From Phycisphaerae bacterium (lineage in GTDB: Bacteria > Planctomycetota > Phycisphaerae > Sedimentisphaerales > Anaerobacaceae): a DNA stretch of 64,000 nt. Both the position numbers and the translations under genes were made by a program. The notes under the pieces were generated by a model. The model was given only the letters and a program-made list of their open reading frames with translations, ran no database searches and was not told the DNA's origin. This document shows, one piece after another, positions 34,598 through 45,100 of the stretch (position 1 is the first letter of the stretch; each line of letters begins with the position of its first letter). Where the stretch lies: NCBI GenBank assembly GCA_016782865.1, contig JADHXR010000012.1, positions 1-64,000 on the forward strand, read 5' to 3'.

Positions 34598-37378
34598 TCA
34601 ACCGCCCAGCTTTTCTCTTATCAGCTCGGCGGCTCTGGTGAGCGCATCACCTATCTTCCTGGGGTCTTTCCCGCCGGCCTGGGCCATCTGCGGCCGACCT
34701 CCGCCACCTCCGTCAACGATCGGCGCGATTTCCTTGACGATGTCTCCTGCCTTCAGGCCCTTGTCGATCAAATCATTTGTGACACCCGCCAGCAGCGTTG
34801 CCTTGCCGTTATCGTCGAAACCAAAAACGACAGCGGCGGATCTTGCCTTTTTCTTGAGCATGTCGACAGCTTCTCGCGCCTGCTCCACTGAGGCTGCCGA
34901 GAGTTGGTGTATGATTATGGAGGTCTCGCCGATTTTCTCGCACTTTTGAAGGAGCTGCCTCGCCTCGGCCATAGCGTCCGAGCCAGACTGGCGGGCGGCC
35001 GCCTTGAGTTCTTTGGACAGCTTCTTATTGTCCTTGATCAACTGGCCCACCCTCTCGACCAGCGATTCGGATGGGACCTTTAGCACAGCCGACAACTCAT
35101 CGACAACATCTCTGGCTTCTTCGAGGTAGTCGGCGAGCCCCTCGCCGGTCAACACCGTAATCCTGCGCACGCCGGCGGATATGCTCTCGGCCTTGACGAT
35201 CTTGAAGCCGCCTATCGAGCCAAGCCTGTCGACATGCGTACCGCCGCAGAACTCCCGGCTGAAAGCCTCGTTAATCCGGTCCTTATCTTCGGCGCCGACA
35301 GCAACGACGCGGACTTGGTCCCCGTACTTCTCGCCGAACAATGCCATCGCGCCAAGTTGCCTGGCTTGGTCTATAGGCATCACCGTCCAGGAGACAGGCA
35401 GATCCGCGGCGATTTTTTCTTTCACCAGGCTTTCCGCCTCCTTCAACTGCTCGGCGGCAGGCGCCTTATGATAGGTGAAGTCGAATCTCAGATAGTCCGG
35501 CCCCACAAAACTGCCCTGCTGGACAACTGAATCGCCGAGCACCTGCTGCAGCGCCCACTGGAGCAGGTGAGTCGCCGTGTGGTTCTTCTTTATGCCTTGT
35601 CGGTCGGAGCTTACGGCGGCGGTGACGGTGTCACCTACCCGAAACATGCCCTTCTCAAGCCTGCCCCAATGTGCAATGCAATCACCCAACTTATCCGTCG
35701 AATTGACAATAAACCTGCCGGTTTCAGACTCGATAACGCCTGAGTCGCCAACCTGACCACCTGCCTCCGAGTAGAAGCAAGTTTCGCGAAGCACTAGTGC
35801 AATTTCATTGTCTTCGCCCGCTATTTCCTTGTAATCAGGTTCCAAGCGGAGTTCTAATCCGAATGCGCCCTTGTCGTGATAAAATGACCCACCCTCGTGA
35901 GTATCGACTGGGTCAAAGTGGCCCAATATCTCAGTTTGACATTCATCTGCGTGATACTTTTGGGAATCATCTGTGACCGGAAGTTTCATTCCGGCGAAGC
36001 CCGACTTCAAAGAGGTGCTTTTCTGCGCGGCCCGAGCACGTTCTTTCTGCTCCTTCATCAGCTTTTGGAAACGTTCAAAATCCACCTGGAGACCTCGTTC
36101 CTGGGCCATAAGCTGCGTCAAGTCCAGTGGAAAGCCGTACGTATCGTAAAGCTGGAAGGCATTCTCGCCGTCAATTATCTTGTCCTTCGATTTCTGCGCC
36201 CGTTTGGCGGCGGTGTTGAATATTTCGATACCTCTGTCGAGCGTCCTGCCGAAGCTCGCTTCTTCGGATTCGATTACCGTTGAGACGAAGTCGGCTCGTT
36301 CTCTTATCTCGCCGAATGCCTCACCAAGGCAATCAACGACTACCGGCACGAGTTTATGAATAAACGGCTCGTGCATTCCCAATTCTCTGCCGAACCGCGA
36401 AGCCCGGCGGAGGATTCGGCGAATCACGTACCCCCGGCCCTCGTTGGAGGGCGCAGCGCCGTCGGTTATCGCAAAGACAAGAGCACGGACGTGATCGGCT
36501 ATCACTCTGAAGGCATTATCTGTTTTGTTGCCGAGTTGTGACGTGTACTTATGACCGGTTATCTCACCTGTAAAATCGATTATGGGCATGAACAAGTCGG
36601 TATCGTAATTGCTCGCTTTGTTCTGGAGCACCGCAACGATTCTCTCGAGGCCTGCGCCGGTATCGACGTATTTGGCTCTCAGCGGTGTCATCACCCCGCC
36701 GGGCCGGCGATTGAACTGTATGAAAACAAGATTCCACAATTCGATGTACCTTGCGCAGCCTGCGTTGACCCGGCATTGATGGGCCGGGACGTTTTTCATG
36801 TCACACCTCTCCGGGCCGAGGTCGATGTGCAGTTCACTGCATGGACCGCAGGGGCCTGTATCGCCCATCTCCCAGAAATTATCCTTCTTGCCGCACGCCA
36901 GGACTCTCTCGGCAGGCAGCGATGTCACTTTGGGCCACAGTTCTGCGGCCTCTCTGTCTTCAGGCAGGCCGTCCGCTTCGTCGCCGGCAAAAAACGTTGC
37001 CCATAGCCGGTCGGGGTCGATGCCCCAGACTTCGGTAAGAAGCTCCCAGGCCCACTCGATGGCCTCGGCTTTGAAATAATCGTCGAACGACCAGTTGCCC
37101 AACATTTCAAAGAATGTGTGGTGATACGTGTCCTTGCCCACCTCTTCCAGGTCGTTGTGTTTGCCGCTCACGCGGAGGCACTTCTGGCTGTTGGCCACCC
37201 GCGGGTACCGGGCCGTCGCCAATCCCAGGAAGACATCCTTGAACTGGTTCATTCCCGCGTTGGCAAAAAGCAGGGTCTCGTCATCATGTGGAACTATAGG
37301 CGAGCTGGCGACGAATTCGTGCTCTTTGCCCTTGAAAAAATCGATGAACTCACTTCTTATTTGTTTTGCAGTTCTCAT
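34598..37378 (-). CDS. alaS: alanyl-tRNA synthetase
   Basis: Charges tRNA-Ala and edits mischarged products. The ATG at 37378 gives 926 residues; a TTG six bases further up is also possible, and neither has a clear ribosome site. Domain order is standard: class II catalytic core (MRTAKQIRSEFIDFFKGKEH, FANAGMNQFKDVFLG, HHTFFEMLGNWSFDDYF), tRNA recognition, editing domain with HTATHLLQWAL and FCGGTHVDRLGSIGG supplying the zinc-type residues, and a DHHA1 end with the Gly-rich DGGGGGRPQMAQAGG. The gene follows recA, as in many bacteria, but a palindromic repeat lies between them. Confidence 0.98.
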   Translation of the reverse strand: MRTAKQIRSEFIDFFKGKEHEFVASSPIVPHDDETLLFANAGMNQFKDVFLGLATARYPRVANSQKCLRVSGKHNDLEEVGKDTYHHTFFEMLGNWSFDDYFKAEAIEWAWELLTEVWGIDPDRLWATFFAGDEADGLPEDREAAELWPKVTSLPAERVLACGKKDNFWEMGDTGPCGPCSELHIDLGPERCDMKNVPAHQCRVNAGCARYIELWNLVFIQFNRRPGGVMTPLRAKYVDTGAGLERIVAVLQNKASNYDTDLFMPIIDFTGEITGHKYTSQLGNKTDNAFRVIADHVRALVFAITDGAAPSNEGRGYVIRRILRRASRFGRELGMHEPFIHKLVPVVVDCLGEAFGEIRERADFVSTVIESEEASFGRTLDRGIEIFNTAAKRAQKSKDKIIDGENAFQLYDTYGFPLDLTQLMAQERGLQVDFERFQKLMKEQKERARAAQKSTSLKSGFAGMKLPVTDDSQKYHADECQTEILGHFDPVDTHEGGSFYHDKGAFGLELRLEPDYKEIAGEDNEIALVLRETCFYSEAGGQVGDSGVIESETGRFIVNSTDKLGDCIAHWGRLEKGMFRVGDTVTAAVSSDRQGIKKNHTATHLLQWALQQVLGDSVVQQGSFVGPDYLRFDFTYHKAPAAEQLKEAESLVKEKIAADLPVSWTVMPIDQARQLGAMALFGEKYGDQVRVVAVGAEDKDRINEAFSREFCGGTHVDRLGSIGGFKIVKAESISAGVRRITVLTGEGLADYLEEARDVVDELSAVLKVPSESLVERVGQLIKDNKKLSKELKAAARQSGSDAMAEARQLLQKCEKIGETSIIIHQLSAASVEQAREAVDMLKKKARSAAVVFGFDDNGKATLLAGVTNDLIDKGLKAGDIVKEIAPIVDGGGGGRPQMAQAGGKDPRKIGDALTRAAELIREKLGG

Positions 37379-37385
37379 ACTCAAA

Positions 37386-37433
37386 TCGAAAATTAAGAAT
37401 CAAAAATCAAAACTACATTGTAAAATGCAAGAA
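37386..37433. repeat. AT-rich interspersed repeat copy
   Basis: Contains AAGAATCAAAAATCAAAA and TGTAAAATGCAA in the alaS upstream region. The second motif recurs at 41960-41971 in a similar context, which marks both as copies of one AT-rich repeat type. Confidence 0.45.
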
Positions 37434-37443
37434 TGATACAGGC

Positions 37444-37537
37444 TGTCATTGCGAGGAGCAAAGCGACGAAGCAATCTCGACTGTCTGCGAATCAGAGATT
37501 GTCACGCCCGCACCTCGTTTGCTCCTCGCGATGACAT
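37444..37537. repeat. palindromic REP/MITE-like element between alaS and recA
   Basis: The left arm begins TGTCATTGCGAGGAGCAAAG and ends GCAATCTC at 37478. The right arm, read in reverse complement from 37537, begins TGTCATCGCGAGGAGCAAAC and ends GACAATCTC. The arms face each other with a short spacer and would fold into a long hairpin. No coding sequence. The type is widespread among unrelated bacterial genomes. Confidence 0.75.
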
Positions 37538-37569
37538 TTACATCTTACTTCTTGTTTCTTGCTTCGCAC

Positions 37570-38592
37570 TCACGCAAGACCTTTGGCGGCGAGGACTCTG
37601 CCCTTTATCTCTTCGGCCAGGTCTCTGTTTTCGATAAGGAATTTCTTGGCGTTTTCACGCCCCTGGCCCAGCCTGACGGTGCCGTAATTCAACCAGGCGC
37701 CGCTTCTTTCGACGACATCGCAACTCGCGGCCAGATCGAGAAGATCACCCTCGTAGCTGATTCCGCTGTCGAACATGATGTCGAACTCGGTGTCGCGGAA
37801 GGGCGGGGCTATCTTGTTTTTCACCACTCTGGCCCTGACCCTCGAGCCTATGGCGCCGGTGCCGTCTTTTATGGTCGTTATTCGTCTCAGATCGAGTCGC
37901 ACGGAGCTGTAGAACTTCAGGGCCCTGCCGCCGGTCGTGGTCTCCGGATTGCCGAACATGACGCCGATTTTCATACGGATTTGATTTATGAAAATAAGGG
38001 CCGTCTTGCTCTTGCCAATGACGGCGGTGAGCTTGCGCATCGCCTGACTCATCAATCTGGCGTGCAATCCCATGTGGCTGTCGCCCATCTCGCCTTCGAT
38101 CTCTGCCTTCGGTGTCAGTGCAGCGACGGAGTCCACGACTATGACATCCACGGAATTGGAGCTTACCAACATTTCGACAATCTCGAGCGCCTGCTCACCC
38201 GTGTCGGGCTGGCTGACGAGCAAGCTGCTGACATCGACGCCCAACCTCTTGGCCCAGGTAGTGTCCAGGGCGTGCTCGGCGTCGATAAACGCAGCCACGC
38301 CGCCCGCACGTTGAGCGTTGGCGATAACGTGAAGTGCGAGAGTTGTCTTGCCCGACGATTCCGGCCCGTAAAGTTCGGTGACTCTTCCTCGCGGGATACC
38401 CCTGCCGCCGAGTGCTATGTCCAAAGATATCGCGCCGGTGTCGATGCCTTCGACCTTGGCATACAGGTGCTCATCCATCTGCATGATGGCGCCTTGGCCG
38501 TACTGCTTTTCGATCTGCGAAATCACACGTTGCAGGGCATCCTCGCTGCCGGTCGCTTTCGGTTTTGTCGCAACTTTTTTCGTTTTTGCCAT
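37570..38592 (-). CDS. recA: RecA recombinase
   Basis: Central protein of homologous recombination and the SOS response, forming ATP-dependent filaments on single-stranded DNA. The 340 residues match the usual length. Walker A is GPESSGKTT, Walker [11 protein letters not shown], loop L1 [13 protein letters not shown] and loop L2 [20 protein letters not shown], followed by the C-terminal DNA-binding region. AAAGG and AGGAGA lie before the ATG. An antisense frame of more than 400 codons covers the gene but is a coding shadow. recA lies downstream of thpR on the same strand with a 54-base gap in which I see no obvious LexA box. Confidence 0.98.
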   Translation of the reverse strand: MAKTKKVATKPKATGSEDALQRVISQIEKQYGQGAIMQMDEHLYAKVEGIDTGAISLDIALGGRGIPRGRVTELYGPESSGKTTLALHVIANAQRAGGVAAFIDAEHALDTTWAKRLGVDVSSLLVSQPDTGEQALEIVEMLVSSNSVDVIVVDSVAALTPKAEIEGEMGDSHMGLHARLMSQAMRKLTAVIGKSKTALIFINQIRMKIGVMFGNPETTTGGRALKFYSSVRLDLRRITTIKDGTGAIGSRVRARVVKNKIAPPFRDTEFDIMFDSGISYEGDLLDLAASCDVVERSGAWLNYGTVRLGQGRENAKKFLIENRDLAEEIKGRVLAAKGLA

Positions 38593-38646
38593 TTCTGCCT
38601 TTCTCCTATATAGTCTCTCGCTTCAAGCCTTACGTTTTTCGCATCA

Positions 38647-39210
38647 CTATAACGGGTAATTTCCCAAGGTCACATAAATCGGGCCTTGTGGCGTCAGTTC
38701 GCTCTGGTACACCGAGACTTCCCTGGCCACCATAGTGCCAAGCTTATAGTCCTGGTATTGCCTGCTGATCTGTCCCAGTGTGATACCTGCTTTCGAGTTT
38801 CTTATTCTGCACAAGGTCAGATGCGCTGAGAATTTCCGAGCGTCCTTCGGCCAGCCGGCCAGATCCAATTGCTGCTCAAGGTCTTCCTGCAGTTGCAGCA
38901 GCTTGTCGCTGCCCCGCCCTGTGCCTATCCACATGACCCTGGCGCTTCTGCCGCCGAAGTGGCTGACCGATTCGACATCCAAATCGAATCTCTTGTGCCT
39001 GCTCGCGACGTCCTTTGTTATGTTACATACCTCGACGACTTGCTCGTCTTTGATCTCGCCGAGAAACTTCAACGTCAGATGTGTTACGTCGGGGCGTACC
39101 CACTTGACGTCGCCTTTTCTAATATCAACCTTTTTCCGCAACTCGTCCTGCAGATTGCTCAGACCCTTTCTGATTGTCTCGTCGATATCTATCGCTATAA
39201 AGCATCGCAT
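38647..39210 (-). CDS. thpR: RNA 2',3'-cyclic phosphodiesterase (LigT/ThpR family)
   Basis: Two-histidine 2H phosphoesterase that opens 2',3'-cyclic phosphates on RNA ends to 2'-phosphates. The 187-residue protein starts MRCFIAIDIDETIRKGL and carries the two HxTx motifs: HLTLKFLGE near residue 44 and HLTLCRIR near 131, each followed by the expected strand. The gene begins 15 bases after the PfkB-kinase gene and precedes recA by 54 bases, in a tight minus-strand series gltX-pfkB-thpR-recA. Confidence 0.93.
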   Translation of the reverse strand: MRCFIAIDIDETIRKGLSNLQDELRKKVDIRKGDVKWVRPDVTHLTLKFLGEIKDEQVVEVCNITKDVASRHKRFDLDVESVSHFGGRSARVMWIGTGRGSDKLLQLQEDLEQQLDLAGWPKDARKFSAHLTLCRIRNSKAGITLGQISRQYQDYKLGTMVAREVSVYQSELTPQGPIYVTLGNYPL

Positions 39211-39225
39211 TGCAGAGTCAAACCG

Positions 39226-40131
39226 CTAAAATCGTGTCATGTTCCGCAGCATCTGAAATCTTTTGTTCACACTGCTTCTTTTTGTGAGAGTTAGCCCACT
39301 TAGTGAAAAATCGCCGATCGAAAAGGAAGAGACGACCGTTCCGTACGCAACCGCTGTTTTCAACGTCTCAAAATCGGTATTGCCGCTCTTTGCCAGATAG
39401 CCCATGAATCCGCCTGCGAAACAGTCGCCCGCTCCGGTGGGGTCCTTGACGTCGGCGGTCGGAAAGGCAGGCAGAATAAACATATCGCCGTCAGTGTTGC
39501 ACATCATTGAGCCTGATGCGCCCTTCTTGATGACCACGACACTGGGGCCCATATACAACATTTTCTTTGCCGCTCTGGCCAGATTGTGGTCGTCGGCCAG
39601 CATCCTTGCTTCGTCTTCGTTGATCACCAGGCAGTTAATCTTTTTCAGCAGCGCCTCCAAATCATCCCGATGCTCCGCAATCCACAAGTTCATCGTATCG
39701 GCGGCCACGAAGACCGGCTCGTCGACCTGCTCAAGCAACTCGTGCTGAAGCGAAGGCGCCGTGTTTGCAAGGAAGAGAAATTTGCTGTCCTTGAACGCTT
39801 CAGGAATTTTGGGCGGCGCCTCTGCGAGAACATTCAGTTCCACATAATCGGTAGTTCTTTCCTTCAGGTTGTCACTGTATGTTCCGGACCAGCGAAAAGT
39901 CTTACTCGCCGGTCGCACTTCCAGGCCTGTCAGATCAACGTCTTTGCCGGCGAAGACCTCAGCCAGGTCAAACGGGCAATCCGAGCCAATAACACCTATA
40001 AACCTGACCGGCGAAAAAAGACTTGCCGCCATGCTGAAATAAACCGCCGAGCCGCCAAGACAATCCGTGCTGACACCATAAGGTGTCTTCACCGTATCAA
40101 TTCCAATAGAACCTGTTACGAGTAGTGACAT
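39226..40131 (-). CDS. PfkB-family carbohydrate/nucleoside kinase
   Basis: A 301-residue ribokinase-fold enzyme. It opens MSLLVTGSIGIDTVKTPYGV, has the Gly-rich GGSAVYFSMAAS near the N-terminus, and the C-terminal PfkB signature DPTGAGDCFAGGFMGYLA, whose Asp is the catalytic base and whose GAGD forms the anion hole. The ATG lies three bases after the gltX stop, with GAGGAG at the gltX end acting as its ribosome site, so the genes are coupled. The substrate (adenosine, ribose or another sugar) cannot be told from sequence. Confidence 0.88.
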   Translation of the reverse strand: MSLLVTGSIGIDTVKTPYGVSTDCLGGSAVYFSMAASLFSPVRFIGVIGSDCPFDLAEVFAGKDVDLTGLEVRPASKTFRWSGTYSDNLKERTTDYVELNVLAEAPPKIPEAFKDSKFLFLANTAPSLQHELLEQVDEPVFVAADTMNLWIAEHRDDLEALLKKINCLVINEDEARMLADDHNLARAAKKMLYMGPSVVVIKKGASGSMMCNTDGDMFILPAFPTADVKDPTGAGDCFAGGFMGYLAKSGNTDFETLKTAVAYGTVVSSFSIGDFSLSGLTLTKRSSVNKRFQMLRNMTRF

Positions 40132-40134
40132 GAC

Positions 40135-41844
40135 CTATGCTTTCTCCTCATAAATGTGTGTTCCGAATTTCCTCAGTGTATTATCTATCCTTGTCAGGGC
40201 GTTCTCTTTGCCCAGCATTTCAACCGAATCGAAGATCGGCAGGCTGATAGTAGTCCCACAGATAGCCACGCGCAAAGGCTGAGCGACCTTGCCGAGACCT
40301 ACCTGCTTTTCCTCGGCCAACGAGCGGAGCATGTCCTCTATAGCCTGGTCTGTAAGTTCATTCATTACGGCGAGCTTATCGCGGACAACAGCCAGGACGC
40401 CCAGACCATCGTTTTTGAGCAGAACCTTTTTGACCGCTTTGTCATCGTATTCAATCTCGTCGTTGTCCAGAAACAGGAATCTGCACTTGCGCTCGATGTC
40501 AGCCAGCGTACGCGCCCCTTCGCACAGTCTGACGATTCTTGAAAGGAGCTGATCCTCCGCACAAGCCACGGGTGATTCGACCTCTTCGAGATAATTCTTG
40601 AAATGCATCAGGAGCGTCTCGCCTGGAACCAGCCGGGCGTGTTCGGTGTTGAAGGCCAGAAGCTTCTGGCGGTCGAACAAGCTGTTGGCCTTTGCCAGGC
40701 GCGCAAGATCGAAGGCTTCGATCAGCTCGTCGAGCACCATGACTTCGCGATTGTCACCTGGATTCCAGCCCAGCAGTGCAAGGAAATTCACCATCGCCTC
40801 TGGCAAATAACCGCTCTTGAAAAAGTCAACTATGTTGATCTCCGGCAGGGCAACGCCAAGATATTGAGCCATCGCGCCGACGATGGGCATGTCCGGTGTG
40901 GTGTCCCCATTGACGAAAGAATCGAGCTGCTCACGAGCAATGCCCCCGGCCTCGGCGAGTCTGTCGAGATCGACCCCTGCTTTCGCAGGGGGGGCCTGCG
41001 CGGGGTCCTGCATCGTCCCTTCGGCTACGCTCAGGGCATGCCTGATTGCGGTGCGAAGGGCTTTCGGGCGTTCGCGTTTAGAGAGTTTGCCACCGGTGTC
41101 GCTAACGGTGACGGACATGTGGGCGTATTTGGGCAGCGGTTCATCCGAAAATAGGGCCTGCCACAAAGCCTGCTGGCCAGGCGTATTGTTGAGATGTTCC
41201 TGGCCGCGAATTATGTGTGTGACATTCATCAAACGGTCATCGACCACACAGGCAAAATTGTACGTGGGAAAGCCGTCGCTTTTTCGTATGATAAAGTCGC
41301 CAATTTCACCGGCTGCAAAAGTGATTACGCCGCGCACTATGTCCTGCACCATCACAGACTCATCCGGCACGGCAAAGCGAACCGTCACAGGCCGGCCCCG
41401 GGCACGGGCCTTCTCGGCATCTTCGGTACTGGGGAACTCTGTCGGCCGCCGATAGACAAAACCCTGTTTCTGCGCCTCGGCTTGCTTGCGGAGCGTATCA
41501 AGCTCCTCAGCCGTCTCGAAGCAGTAATAGGCTTTTTTCTTGTCGAGCAATTCCTTGATGTATTTATCGTAGATGTCTCTTCGCTGAGATTGAAGATAGG
41601 GCCCATTGTCTCCGCCGGCTTCGGGGCCTTGGTCCCACTGGATCCCGAGCCATCTCAGGTCGTCCATGACCTGCTGTGCTGCGGTCGGCGTATTTCGCTT
41701 CTGGTCCGTGTCTTCGATGCGGAGTATGAAAGTGCCGCCCGTGTGCCGCGCCCAGAGCCAGTTGAAAAGGGCCGTTCTGGCGCCACCTACGTGTAAATAG
41801 CCCGTCGGCGACGGTGCAAAACGCGTTACTATCCTCTCCTGCAT
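40135..41844 (-). CDS. gltX: glutamyl-tRNA synthetase with an extra in-frame segment
   Basis: Class I synthetase for tRNA-Glu, 569 residues (about 100 more than the E. coli enzyme). The HIGH-type motif is APSPTGYLHVGGARTALFNW, the catalytic KLSKR lies at 253-257. After KLSKR there is a lineage-type insertion before the C-terminal anticodon domain; inside it residues 268-291 (RHALSVAEGTMQDPAQAPPA and on) are encoded by sequence resembling the window's interspersed repeats and a perfect hairpin. The frame is kept and downstream parts (INIVDFFKSGYLPEAMVNFL) are normal. GAGGA lies about ten bases before the ATG. It is first in the gltX-pfkB-thpR-recA series. Confidence 0.95.
   Translation of the reverse strand: MQERIVTRFAPSPTGYLHVGGARTALFNWLWARHTGGTFILRIEDTDQKRNTPTAAQQVMDDLRWLGIQWDQGPEAGGDNGPYLQSQRRDIYDKYIKELLDKKKAYYCFETAEELDTLRKQAEAQKQGFVYRRPTEFPSTEDAEKARARGRPVTVRFAVPDESVMVQDIVRGVITFAAGEIGDFIIRKSDGFPTYNFACVVDDRLMNVTHIIRGQEHLNNTPGQQALWQALFSDEPLPKYAHMSVTVSDTGGKLSKRERPKALRTAIRHALSVAEGTMQDPAQAPPAKAGVDLDRLAEAGGIAREQLDSFVNGDTTPDMPIVGAMAQYLGVALPEINIVDFFKSGYLPEAMVNFLALLGWNPGDNREVMVLDELIEAFDLARLAKANSLFDRQKLLAFNTEHARLVPGETLLMHFKNYLEEVESPVACAEDQLLSRIVRLCEGARTLADIERKCRFLFLDNDEIEYDDKAVKKVLLKNDGLGVLAVVRDKLAVMNELTDQAIEDMLRSLAEEKQVGLGKVAQPLRVAICGTTISLPIFDSVEMLGKENALTRIDNTLRKFGTHIYEEKA
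40972..41043. repeat. interspersed repeat absorbed into gltX
   Basis: The segment contains a perfect hairpin CCCCTGC-TTTC-GCAGGGG at 40974-40991 and CCTTCGGCTACGCTCAGGGC, which resembles repeat sequences in non-coding spacers of this window (23720, 55935). It adds about 24 codons without breaking the frame. Confidence 0.55.
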
Positions 41845-41940
41845 AGTCTAAAAGTCCTCATTCACAGCGGAAAAAACGAGAAAAGAGTTAGCATAAGCTG
41901 CACAGGAAATGTTGTCAAGCTCCAGCACCATCCAGAGACA

Positions 41941-42046
41941 GAAAAATCGAGAATCAAAGTGTAAAATGCAAAATTGAGGAAATCATCGCGGCTTGCCGCG
42001 ATTCCGCTATTTTGATTCTTGGTATTTGATTTTTGCGTTTTCTCGA
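41941..42046. repeat. AT-rich inverted repeat with central hairpin
   Basis: Two AT-rich arms (left with GAGAATCAAAG and TGTAAAATGCAA, right with GATTCTTGG and TTTGATTTTTGCG) flank a perfect hairpin ATCGCGG-CTTG-CCGCGAT at 41985-42002. It lies between gltX and the LamG gene and has no coding potential. Confidence 0.6.
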
Positions 42047-42049
42047 GGC

Positions 42050-42092
42050 AAAAACAAGCGGGGCCTATACCGAGCTTCTCAGTATAGGCCCC
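42050..42092 (-). terminator. strong intrinsic terminator of the LamG gene
   Basis: GGGGCCTATAC and GTATAGGCCCC form an 11-base perfect stem with an 11-base loop (42060-42092); on the minus strand GCTTGTTTTT follows. It lies about 60 bases after the LamG stop. Confidence 0.85.
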
Positions 42093-42151
42093 GAACAGAT
42101 GCGCGTCTGCTTCACGAGCAGATCCATCATAGGTGCCAGTTGAATCCTATC

Positions 42152-45100
42152 TTACGGCTGCTCCGGAGCGGGCCGATACAGCCGAATATCATCAAAAAAC
42201 AGAGTTCCTGAACCGCCGGTTGCGTTTGCATCGCCCGCGGCGCCCAGGCCAATGGCGATCTTGTCCACGTTGGCCAGGTTCACGCCCTGATCGGCAAAGA
42301 ACTGCAGATCGATCAGCCACTCGGTCCAGACGTCGGTGACGGCTGCGTTGGCATCGTCATTGACCACCACCGCTGCTGTGCCGTTGGCATTGGAAAGCGA
42401 AACGTACATCGGCTCGACAGCGTTACCGAGTATGCCGACGTCCTGGTTCGACCACTGCAGGCCGACCGTCCCGGTCGTCGAGACATTCGAGAACTTTGCC
42501 TCGCACGTCGCACTTGCATCGTGGCTGGTTACCGCCAGGCCAATGTAGACATCCGAGGTCATCGGGATGTTCGTCGGAACGGAGTTCTGCACCGGCACCC
42601 AGGAAGAGCCGTCCGTCGAATGAGAGACTGTGAAGTAGCCCCCAGCGTCACGCTCTAACTTGACCCAATGCGGCGCAACAATCCCGGCCTCGGTCGTGCC
42701 GAAAGCACTGGTAGCCGTGTCCGTGCGACCCTGGAAAGCAACGCCCCTGTCCGCTGTGACAACCGCGATGGCATACTTCGAGTCCGCATCGAGCGTCTCG
42801 CGAATCATGATGCCCGCCTTGGCCGAGACGTGGGTATTCTCAATGCTGTCGACCCTGGCAACTATCGTGCCGGGACCGGTGAGCGTCTTGTAAGCATAGC
42901 GGAACTGATCGGCGGTGCCCCAGATATCGGCGCCCGAGCCGGTCATCGTAAATGTGCCGACGGGACCCTCTGTGAAGCTGCCTACCGACGGCGGATAACC
43001 TCTGAACCACAGCGACAATACTCCGACGCCATGTTTGGTCCAGTCACGCGGAGCGATAAGCGTCAGCTCGACCTCGGAGTTTCTCACACCGGCGCGGTTG
43101 TCATAAACCAGCGGCATAGACTGCCCGCCGCCGTTGATGATCGTCGGCTCGGCGTACGGCGGCACTAAATAGCCCGCCTGCGCGCCATTAGTTGGAACGC
43201 CGAAGCCGTCGGTCCAAAATTGCCAGATGGCTTCGTTGGCCGCGTCGTCATCGGTGTAGCTCTCGAAGTCGTCAACGAGAATGAAGTCCGAAACGGTGAA
43301 GCTCCATACTCTGCCCTTGGTGACCGTGCCGTCGGTGTTGTTCTCGTCGATGCGCCAGTAGTAGGGTCCGCCGCCCCATTCGACACCTTCGGCAGGAGTG
43401 AAGCTGGCGCCGCTCTGGCTGCCTCTGTATACTCCCGTCGCATCAGACGTGTCGGCATCCTTCACGGCATCTCTGTCGGTGCTGAAGTACACATCGTGGC
43501 GGCTAACTTCATCTCCGGCAGACCAGGTCAGAGGCGTTGCGTTTTCAATGTCCGGCATTGATCCGTCAGCCGGATTCGGTTTCCAGGCGAGCAGCGGATC
43601 GCCTCGCATGACCAGAGCGATCTCATCCTGCTTCAGCGCCCTGCTGTAGATGCGTATGTCATCCATCTCGCCGGAAACAGCAGTACCGCCGGCCCGGCTT
43701 CCGTTGAAGCTCGTCGCTTCGGAGTTGGCGCCAATGAAGCCAAACCGGGTGCTCCCTGTGCCGAAAGTCGGGCCTCCGGTGGCCGAAGGCTCTGCGACCC
43801 CGTCGATATAGATGGTCAACCTCCCGTTGTCGAATACGGCGCAAACATGGTGCCAGAGCCTATCATCGATCCGCGAGTTGCTGCTGTGGTCAACCTGCCC
43901 GGTACTGGTCATTACATGGAAGCCGACCTGGCCCGGGCCGGCACCGTTGGTGTTGATTGCCAAGCGCCAGTACTGGTCGCGATCAAACGAGGCAATGTAC
44001 TGCTGGCTCCAAACCTCCGTCCGGATCCAGGCGCACACGGTAAGCTCGGCATATTCCGCACCGGCGTAGTGGAGGTTCTGAATCGCCACGGAGCCGCCTC
44101 CCTTGAAGCTCAGCGCGGCATCACCAAGCAGACCGGGGATGATCCACCTCGAACCGATCAGCGTCCCGTGATTGCCATGACCGGACCAGTCAAGGGCGGT
44201 CGAGCCCATGCCTTCGTCAAACGTCCACAAGGCAACAAGATTTGGGTCATCGGCAAGTGGAATGACAGGCATGGTTTTCAGGGTCCAAACATCGCCCTTG
44301 TGTGTGGTGATGCCGTCGAATTCATCGACTCGCCAGTAGTAGGTTTTGTCCAATTCGAGCGTGCCGGGAGTGAAAATCGCATCGGTCTGCGGCAGAGCCC
44401 CGGCGGCATTGCTTACTTCGTCAAAGTTGTCGCCAAAGTACACGTGGTGCAGTTTCGTACCGAAACCTGCCGTCCAGGTGAGGGTCACGTCAGGCTCAAC
44501 GAACCTTGCATCGTCCACGGGGTCGGGCTCGTAGGCCTTCTTCGGCGGAACCCAGAAACTCCAGATCTTGCCTTTCCACGGGCTGTTGGGGTCGGCGTCA
44601 TTGACCTCGTCGATTCTCCAGTAGTAAGTGTTGCCGGCGGCAAGGCCATCCGGGAAGGCAAACCCGGGAAAACCTGCTACATAAAATACACCGGTCTGAT
44701 TGCCTCGGAAGGTATCGCCGAGACCGTCGTTCACATCGTCGAAATTGTCGCCCATGTATATGTCGTGTGAGACCGCGAGTTCTCCCGGAATCCATCTTAG
44801 GGTTACCCAAGTGGCCTCGATGATCGCACCGTCAGCCGGTTCGGGACGAAGAGCAAAGGGATTGCTCCCGATCAACTGATCTCTTCCCAACTCCATGTTT
44901 ATCTTGACTTCTTCGTCACTTAAAGCTCTGTCCCATAGCCTGACTTCGTCGATTATGCCGGACCAGTACTCATTCGAGCCGGCGCCGGCGGCGTTTACAA
45001 TGTTGCCGACGCAGACGGGATCCGGCGTAACGTTTATTTGGCCGGTTGCCGCGGTCCTGCCTACCGGCTCGCCGTCAATGTATAGTATCAGCTCCGCGCC

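Noticed and set aside
37366-38613. Open frame of 415 codons on the plus strand across recA
   Set aside because: It is antisense to recA, which has every expected motif; the long frame results from the codon bias of recA. The frame has no ribosome site or family features.
43847-44770. Open frame of 307 codons inside the LamG gene, plus strand
   Set aside because: Antisense to repeated LamG and fibronectin-like modules; no independent evidence.
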